Part shown: positions 60,083-64,000 of the stretch, in pieces
Layout: each line of letters begins with the position of its first letter
Numbering within the stretch: the first letter of the stretch is position 1
Assembly: GCA_965203835.1 (NCBI GenBank)
Contig: OZ241919.1
Location: forward strand, 248,001-312,000
Source of the DNA: CBDCFV01 sp965203835
Lineage (GTDB): Bacteria > Chloroflexota > Dehalococcoidia > Lucifugimonadales > UBA3495
Length of the DNA stretch: 64,000 nucleotides
Reading direction: 5' to 3'
The notes under the pieces: model-generated
What the model saw: the letters and a program-made list of their open reading frames with translations, nothing else
The model's database searches: none
Told to the model about the DNA's origin: nothing
Translations under genes and position numbers: made by a program

Positions 60083-61867
60083 TCAGGACACAGTGAACGT
60101 TGCGGTGACGGTCGTGCCTCCAACTGTTACCGACACAATATGAGTGCCCGGGTCCAACTGAGGCGCGAAAAAGGTCATGCCGAAACCGCCCTGCCCATCG
60201 GTGCTGGAAGGCACGGTGGGACCCAGGGACAGGTTGTTAACCGAGATGTCGGAAATGCTGGCAAACGCCGGGAAGTCATCGCCTCTTAACATAAGGACAA
60301 CGCCCGGACCACCGGTCCTGGCGACCACATCAAGGGTTGGGCCGGACGCGGACACCGGGGCGGCAGTGGGGGTCGGAGTAGGCTGGGAAGCGGGGGTTGG
60401 GGTAGGCTGGGGCGCCGAACCGGGCTGGCTTGCTTGGCATGGCGGCAGGGAAGTGGAGGATGAGGCGGGCGCCATGGTCATAGCGACGGCCAGGGCACGG
60501 CCCGTGTCATCGATCACCGAGATATGGCAAAGCAAGACCACTTCTTGTGAGGTGACGCCATCAGAGAGCCAAGGCAACTCCAGGATCATGGGTGTTGCGC
60601 CGGGGTGTTTAGTCCGGATGGTTTGAAGGAATCCCAAAGCCTCCTGTTCGACATCGGTCAGCCCGTCGTTGGCCCAAGCAAGTTCCGACGCGCTGGATGG
60701 AGGAGTTGGGGTTGGGACAGGGGTGGGCCTGAGATTGTAGTCCGGCGTGAGTTGCTTGGCCTGAAGGGCAACCCAGAACCTGCTGCTGTCCCAGTATGAC
60801 GATACTTCGCTGAGAATGAGCATTTCCTTGGTGGTGATGCCGTCGGCGAGCCAGGGCGTATCCGCGAGAATCTGGGGGACTTGGTCATAAAACCCACCGG
60901 TACGCCCAACGATGCTTGTGAGATGCGCAATCGCTCTGAATTCATCCTCGGTGATGTCGTCGGCAACCCAGGGAAATCTCAATATGGCTTGGGCAACGTC
61001 CGGGTACTCGCTCTCAAGTTTTTGCAGGTTGCGCATTGCCTTCTGCTCGATGTCGTTCAGCCCGTCCCGGGTCCACGGCAAGTCGGCCAGGGCGGCCGGA
61101 GGAGCCGGGGTTGGGGTTGGAACGTCAGCCACTGTGGGCGGGGGAGGGGTAAGTGGATCCGGAGTTGGCCACATAGAATCGGGAGTGGGGGTGATGGTTG
61201 GAGCAAGGACCACTGCCTGTTGAGGGTTGGGCGTGGGAGTTGACATGGAACTGTCTATTGGCGCGGCCGCGGGGGTTGGCGACGCCGGCGCAGAGGCGGC
61301 AGCGGGCGCCGGCGTGGGCGGTATTGCCAGAACGGCGGCCATGAAGGCGGACGGGTCCCGGATGTCGCTGAAGCCGGACAGGAGCTGGACTTCCTCCGGG
61401 CTGATACCATCGGCGAGCCAAGGGGTTTCAGCCAAGGTTTGTATCAAGCCGGGATATTGTTCGGCGACGTTGTCCACGATGCCGGCAACATGAACAATAG
61501 CCAGCGACTCATCCTCAGTGATGCCGTCGGAGAGCCACGGAAGGTCGAGGATGACCGCGGCTACGGCCGGGTGTTGGGCGGCGATGGCCTCGAGGTGGTC
61601 CAAGGCTTCCCGCTCCACGTCCGTGAAGCCGTCCCGGGCCCAAGGGAAGTCCAATGCGACTGGTTCCGGGGTAGGCGTGGGAAGCGGCGTCGGAGTGGGG
61701 GTGGGGGTTGGAGTGGGAGTCGGAGTGGGAGTCGGAGTCGGCTCCGGCGTATGTGTGGGCGCAGGGGGGGCCGAGGTGGGAGAGGCGGTCTTGACTTCGC
61801 AGGCGAGTGACACAGCAGCAAACAATCCAACAGCAACAACCAATGCCAGCGAGACAAGTTTAGCCAT
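60083..61867 (-). CDS. modular lipoprotein with eight 'PWLxDGIT' repeats and an Ig-like C-terminal domain
   Basis: A 594-residue exported lipoprotein. Signal peptide with lipobox 'AAVSLAC', a (Pro-Thr)n linker, then eight copies of a helical motif of the form 'LPWLSDGITEDE', grouped as three, three and two and separated by Pro/Thr linkers. Each is followed by an 'ALDHLEAIA'-like helix. The last ~85 residues ('TLDVVARTGGPGVVLMLRG' to 'VTVGGTTVTATFTVS') look like an Ig/IPT-type beta domain. The same motif module heads the two neighbouring lipoproteins. Function unknown; a surface adhesion or binding role is inferred from architecture only. ATG at 61867 with GGAGGG upstream. Confidence 0.82.
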   Translation of the reverse strand: MAKLVSLALVVAVGLFAAVSLACEVKTASPTSAPPAPTHTPEPTPTPTPTPTPTPTPTPTPLPTPTPEPVALDFPWARDGFTDVEREALDHLEAIAAQHPAVAAVILDLPWLSDGITEDESLAIVHVAGIVDNVAEQYPGLIQTLAETPWLADGISPEEVQLLSGFSDIRDPSAFMAAVLAIPPTPAPAAASAPASPTPAAAPIDSSMSTPTPNPQQAVVLAPTITPTPDSMWPTPDPLTPPPPTVADVPTPTPAPPAALADLPWTRDGLNDIEQKAMRNLQKLESEYPDVAQAILRFPWVADDITEDEFRAIAHLTSIVGRTGGFYDQVPQILADTPWLADGITTKEMLILSEVSSYWDSSRFWVALQAKQLTPDYNLRPTPVPTPTPPSSASELAWANDGLTDVEQEALGFLQTIRTKHPGATPMILELPWLSDGVTSQEVVLLCHISVIDDTGRALAVAMTMAPASSSTSLPPCQASQPGSAPQPTPTPASQPTPTPTAAPVSASGPTLDVVARTGGPGVVLMLRGDDFPAFASISDISVNNLSLGPTVPSSTDGQGGFGMTFFAPQLDPGTHIVSVTVGGTTVTATFTVS

Positions 61868-61910
61868 GCTCCCTCCAAAGGGTCAGCCTGACAGTATCGG
61901 CAACAGATGT

Positions 61911-62945
61911 TCAGGAGAGGCCCATTTTTTCGTAGACCTCTTCGATGGTGGTGCGAGCGATGGCGCGGGCGCGCTCAGCGCCGTGGGCGAGTACGTCGCG
62001 GACATAGTCGGGGCGTTGCTCGAACTCGCGGCGCCGCTCGCGCAGGTCGCCGAGGTAGTCATTGATGCTGGCGGCCAGGTGGCGCTTACAGTCTACGCAG
62101 CCCCGCTGGGCGGTGGTGCATTCGTCGTAGACGGCGGTTACTTCGCCGGGCGGGCTGAAGGTGCGGTGCAGGGAGTAGACGTTGCAGACCGAGGGGCGAC
62201 CGGGAATGTCGCGTCGGGTGCGCTGGGGGTCGGTGAAGGCGGTCATTATCCGCTTGGCGGTGTCCTCGGGGCTGGCGGCAAGGTCCAAGTGGTTGTCCAA
62301 GGACTTGCTCATTTTCTGCTGGCCGTCCAAGCCCACGATCAATGGGTCCTCAGTCAGCTTGGCCTGCGGTTCCGGGAAGGTGTCGCCGAACTTGTTGTTG
62401 AAGCGGCGGACTATCTCCCGGGCCAGTTCCAAGTGGGGGACCTGGTCCTGACCCACGGGCACAGTGTCGGCCTTGTAGAGGATGATGTCGGCGGTCTGGA
62501 GCACCGGATAGCCCACCAAACCGTAGTTGACGGTCTCCTCGGTCTCGTCCATCTGGCGCACCTTGTCCTTGAAGGTGGGCACGCGCATGAGCCAGCCCAA
62601 GGGGGTGACCATGCTGAGCAGGGAGTGGAGGGTCATCACCTCCGGGACATGGGACTGGACGAAGACGATGCTCTGCTCGGGGTCGACACCTGCGGCCAGC
62701 CAGTCAAGCACCATGTCTTCAATGTTGGGCTGGATCTGAGCGGCTTCCTCGGCGGACTCGATGGTGGTGAGGGCGTGGATGTCTACGGCGCAGTAGATGC
62801 AGTCGTACTCGCGCTGCAACTCCACCCAGTTCTGCAAAGCTCCCATGTAGTTGCCCAAGTGCAGGAGGCCGGTGGGGCGCATACCGGAGAAGATGATGCC
62901 TTTGTTGCCAGCAGAGGGTTGTTGACGGACTACCATAGACAACAT
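61911..62945 (-). CDS. trpS: tryptophanyl-tRNA synthetase
   Basis: Class I synthetase charging tRNA-Trp. 344 residues with the HIGH-type motif in 'GMRPTGLLHLGNYMGAL', 'VGYPVLQTADIILYKAD', 'VPVGQDQVPHLELAREIV' and the KMSKS loop 'GLDGQQKMSKSLDN'. A C-terminal 'CTTAQRGCVDCKRHLA' region is typical of many bacterial TrpS. Starts at ATG 62945 or, three codons later, ATG 62936. Confidence 0.97.
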   Translation of the reverse strand: MLSMVVRQQPSAGNKGIIFSGMRPTGLLHLGNYMGALQNWVELQREYDCIYCAVDIHALTTIESAEEAAQIQPNIEDMVLDWLAAGVDPEQSIVFVQSHVPEVMTLHSLLSMVTPLGWLMRVPTFKDKVRQMDETEETVNYGLVGYPVLQTADIILYKADTVPVGQDQVPHLELAREIVRRFNNKFGDTFPEPQAKLTEDPLIVGLDGQQKMSKSLDNHLDLAASPEDTAKRIMTAFTDPQRTRRDIPGRPSVCNVYSLHRTFSPPGEVTAVYDECTTAQRGCVDCKRHLAASINDYLGDLRERRREFEQRPDYVRDVLAHGAERARAIARTTIEEVYEKMGLS

Positions 62946-63023
62946 TCCATTTCTTTGGGTGGGATTGGGGGGACAACGAACACGGGAAAGAGGGATACAC
63001 GAACAGGCAGGATGGGCAAGCAG

Positions 63024-63929
63024 CTATTCAGAGTCGGTGTCCAGCCTCTCTCCCAACTCGCTGAGGAACCTCTCGATCTCCGGAGAGAGGTCGGTGGTGG
63101 ATGCCGCATTCTCCCGCCGGGACTCTTCGGAGTCCAACTGGGCGTCGTAGTGGGCCTCCATCTGTTGAATGAGGTCCTTCAACTCCGCGTTTCGCTCTAC
63201 GGTGGCGTTGAGTTCCCGGTACTGGCGTTGCCCGCGACGGGTTGGAGCGAGGTCGGCGGGAATGTCTTTATATACGGAGGACAGGACTTCTATCATGCGA
63301 GAGGTGCCGGCGTAGTCCTCTTCGAGCTGCACGTACTGGGGCAGGTGCACCATGAAATTGATGGACTCTATGTCCGAGTTCTCCACGCCCTCGGACAGCA
63401 GGTTCATTATGGTAGTGGGTCCCTGGTAGGTGCTTTGGCGCAGCCTGAAGTTGGACACCGACTTGATCTGGGGGACGTCTCCCAAGCTGCCGGTAACGAG
63501 AAGGGGCCTGGTGTGAGGGACGGCGTCGTACATTGCCCCAATGCGGCAGTACCGCTTGACCCCGAAGTACTTTACGACTTCCAGAATAGAGTCGGTGTAG
63601 TCTTCGCCGTTGGAGTGGGGTTCCAAGAGGTGGAAGAATAGGTAGTCGGGGCCGTTGTCGGTGGTAGCGTAGCGTATGTTGCTGTTGGGGATTTTGACTT
63701 CCCTGCGCCCTTCCACGTTCTTCATAACGGGCCGATACCTGGTGAAGTCAAAGAAATTACCAGGGCGGGCCAGACCGCCCAATTCCTTGGAACCCAAGTA
63801 CCGCTCCAAGCGGTTGAGGGTGAGAGTGCCTACGCTTCCCACATCGACCCAAGGCCTGATCATGGCGAAGACGTGCGGGTCCCGTAGCTCCGGCAATGGT
63901 TCTTGTATCTCGAATGCTCCTATACGCAT
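63024..63929 (-). CDS. PAC2 family protein
   Basis: A 301-residue protein of the PAC2 (proteasome assembly chaperone-like) family. 'PHVFAMIRPWVDVGSVGTL' near the N-terminus, 'VVKYFGVKRYCRIGAMYDAV' and 'HTRPLLVTGSLGD' in the middle, and 'INFMVHLPQYV' are the conserved pieces. A charged helical C-terminus follows, ending at a stop within the window. Bacterial PAC2 proteins are of unknown function and often occur in actinobacteria and Chloroflexota. ATG at 63929. It lies upstream of trpS on the same strand. Confidence 0.82.
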   Translation of the reverse strand: MRIGAFEIQEPLPELRDPHVFAMIRPWVDVGSVGTLTLNRLERYLGSKELGGLARPGNFFDFTRYRPVMKNVEGRREVKIPNSNIRYATTDNGPDYLFFHLLEPHSNGEDYTDSILEVVKYFGVKRYCRIGAMYDAVPHTRPLLVTGSLGDVPQIKSVSNFRLRQSTYQGPTTIMNLLSEGVENSDIESINFMVHLPQYVQLEEDYAGTSRMIEVLSSVYKDIPADLAPTRRGQRQYRELNATVERNAELKDLIQQMEAHYDAQLDSEESRRENAASTTDLSPEIERFLSELGERLDTDSE

Positions 63930-64000
63930 AGCGTAATCTTGCCAGAAAAGTATGGCGTTTTCAAGACCTGCGGCAGCGTTCCGTTTCAGGTGGCCTGTCC

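Noticed and set aside
61518..63641. A 707-codon open frame on the plus strand opposite trpS and the lipoprotein gene
   Set aside because: It runs antisense to the clear TrpS and PAC2 frames, has a Gly/Val-rich composition typical of reverse-strand shadows, and contains no recognisable motif.

Overview
The window looks like a chromosomal segment of a marine Chloroflexota bacterium, probably of the SAR202/Dehalococcoidia lineage. The basis is gene content: the Agl23-like and DUF2298 ('Chlor_Arch') membrane pair, an F420-type LLM oxidoreductase, a CaiB/BaiF CoA-transferase, a flavin monooxygenase-like protein, MoxR-DUF58-DUF4129 genes, and plant-like 'LTGPIPPELGNLSNL' leucine-rich repeat lipoproteins. 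There is no rRNA, integrase, transposase or CRISPR array. Assignment to SAR202 is an inference from these families, not a phylogeny.

Layout. 1-7.7 kb (minus): two large polytopic membrane proteins, ftsY, rnc, and a DsbA-like gene whose 14th codon is an in-frame UGA at the active-site position, followed by a SECIS-like hairpin. 7.7-9.9 kb (minus): a polytopic membrane protein and a selenium-binding protein/methanethiol oxidase (SBP56). 9.9-13.4 kb (plus): CCA-adding enzyme, small zinc protein, MDR oxidoreductase, single-chain MNT-HEPN protein. 13.4-21.1 kb (minus): a small membrane cassette, OGG1-type glycosylase, DinG-like exonuclease-helicase, PHP phosphoesterase, thioesterase, trmD, amidohydrolase. 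21.4-27.2 kb (plus): TolB-like lipoprotein, tRNA-Gln, sugar nucleotidyltransferase, MoxR/DUF58/DUF4129. 27.2-36.6 kb (minus): LLM oxidoreductase, ribH, tandem thioredoxin protein, a phosphatidylinositol set (PI-phosphate synthase-like, PimA-like, Ino1), PP2C phosphatase plus kinase-like protein, prmA, dnaJ. 36.9-41.4 kb (plus): rny, ymdB, PHP phosphatase, PlsY-like, zinc-ribbon membrane protein. 41.4-43.5 kb (minus): recX, recA, and a glutaredoxin-like gene that ends in the UXX-stop pattern with a second SECIS-like hairpin. 43.6-50.9 kb: TPR protein, divergent PlsY-like protein, methyltransferase, MJ0619/tetraether-synthase-like radical SAM protein, CoA-transferase, MFS transporter. 50.9-53 kb (minus): FAD oxidoreductase and inositol monophosphatase family protein. 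53.1-61.9 kb (minus): three large secreted lipoproteins that share an N-terminal 'PWLxDGIT' repeat module but carry different C-terminal modules (ankyrin, metalloprotease plus LRR, Ig-like). 61.9-64 kb (minus): trpS and a PAC2-family protein.

The most interesting signals are: (1) two separate candidate selenoproteins, each with a promoter, a ribosome site and a hairpin at bacterial-SECIS distance from the UGA; one lies beside SBP56; (2) an MJ0619/Tes-like radical SAM enzyme beside a methyltransferase and an atypical PlsY-like protein, which hints at unusual membrane lipids; (3) the modular lipoprotein locus, with two frameshifts and a degenerate LRR remnant that suggest C-terminal module swapping; (4) a dispersed palindromic repeat that supplies coding sequence to two genes.
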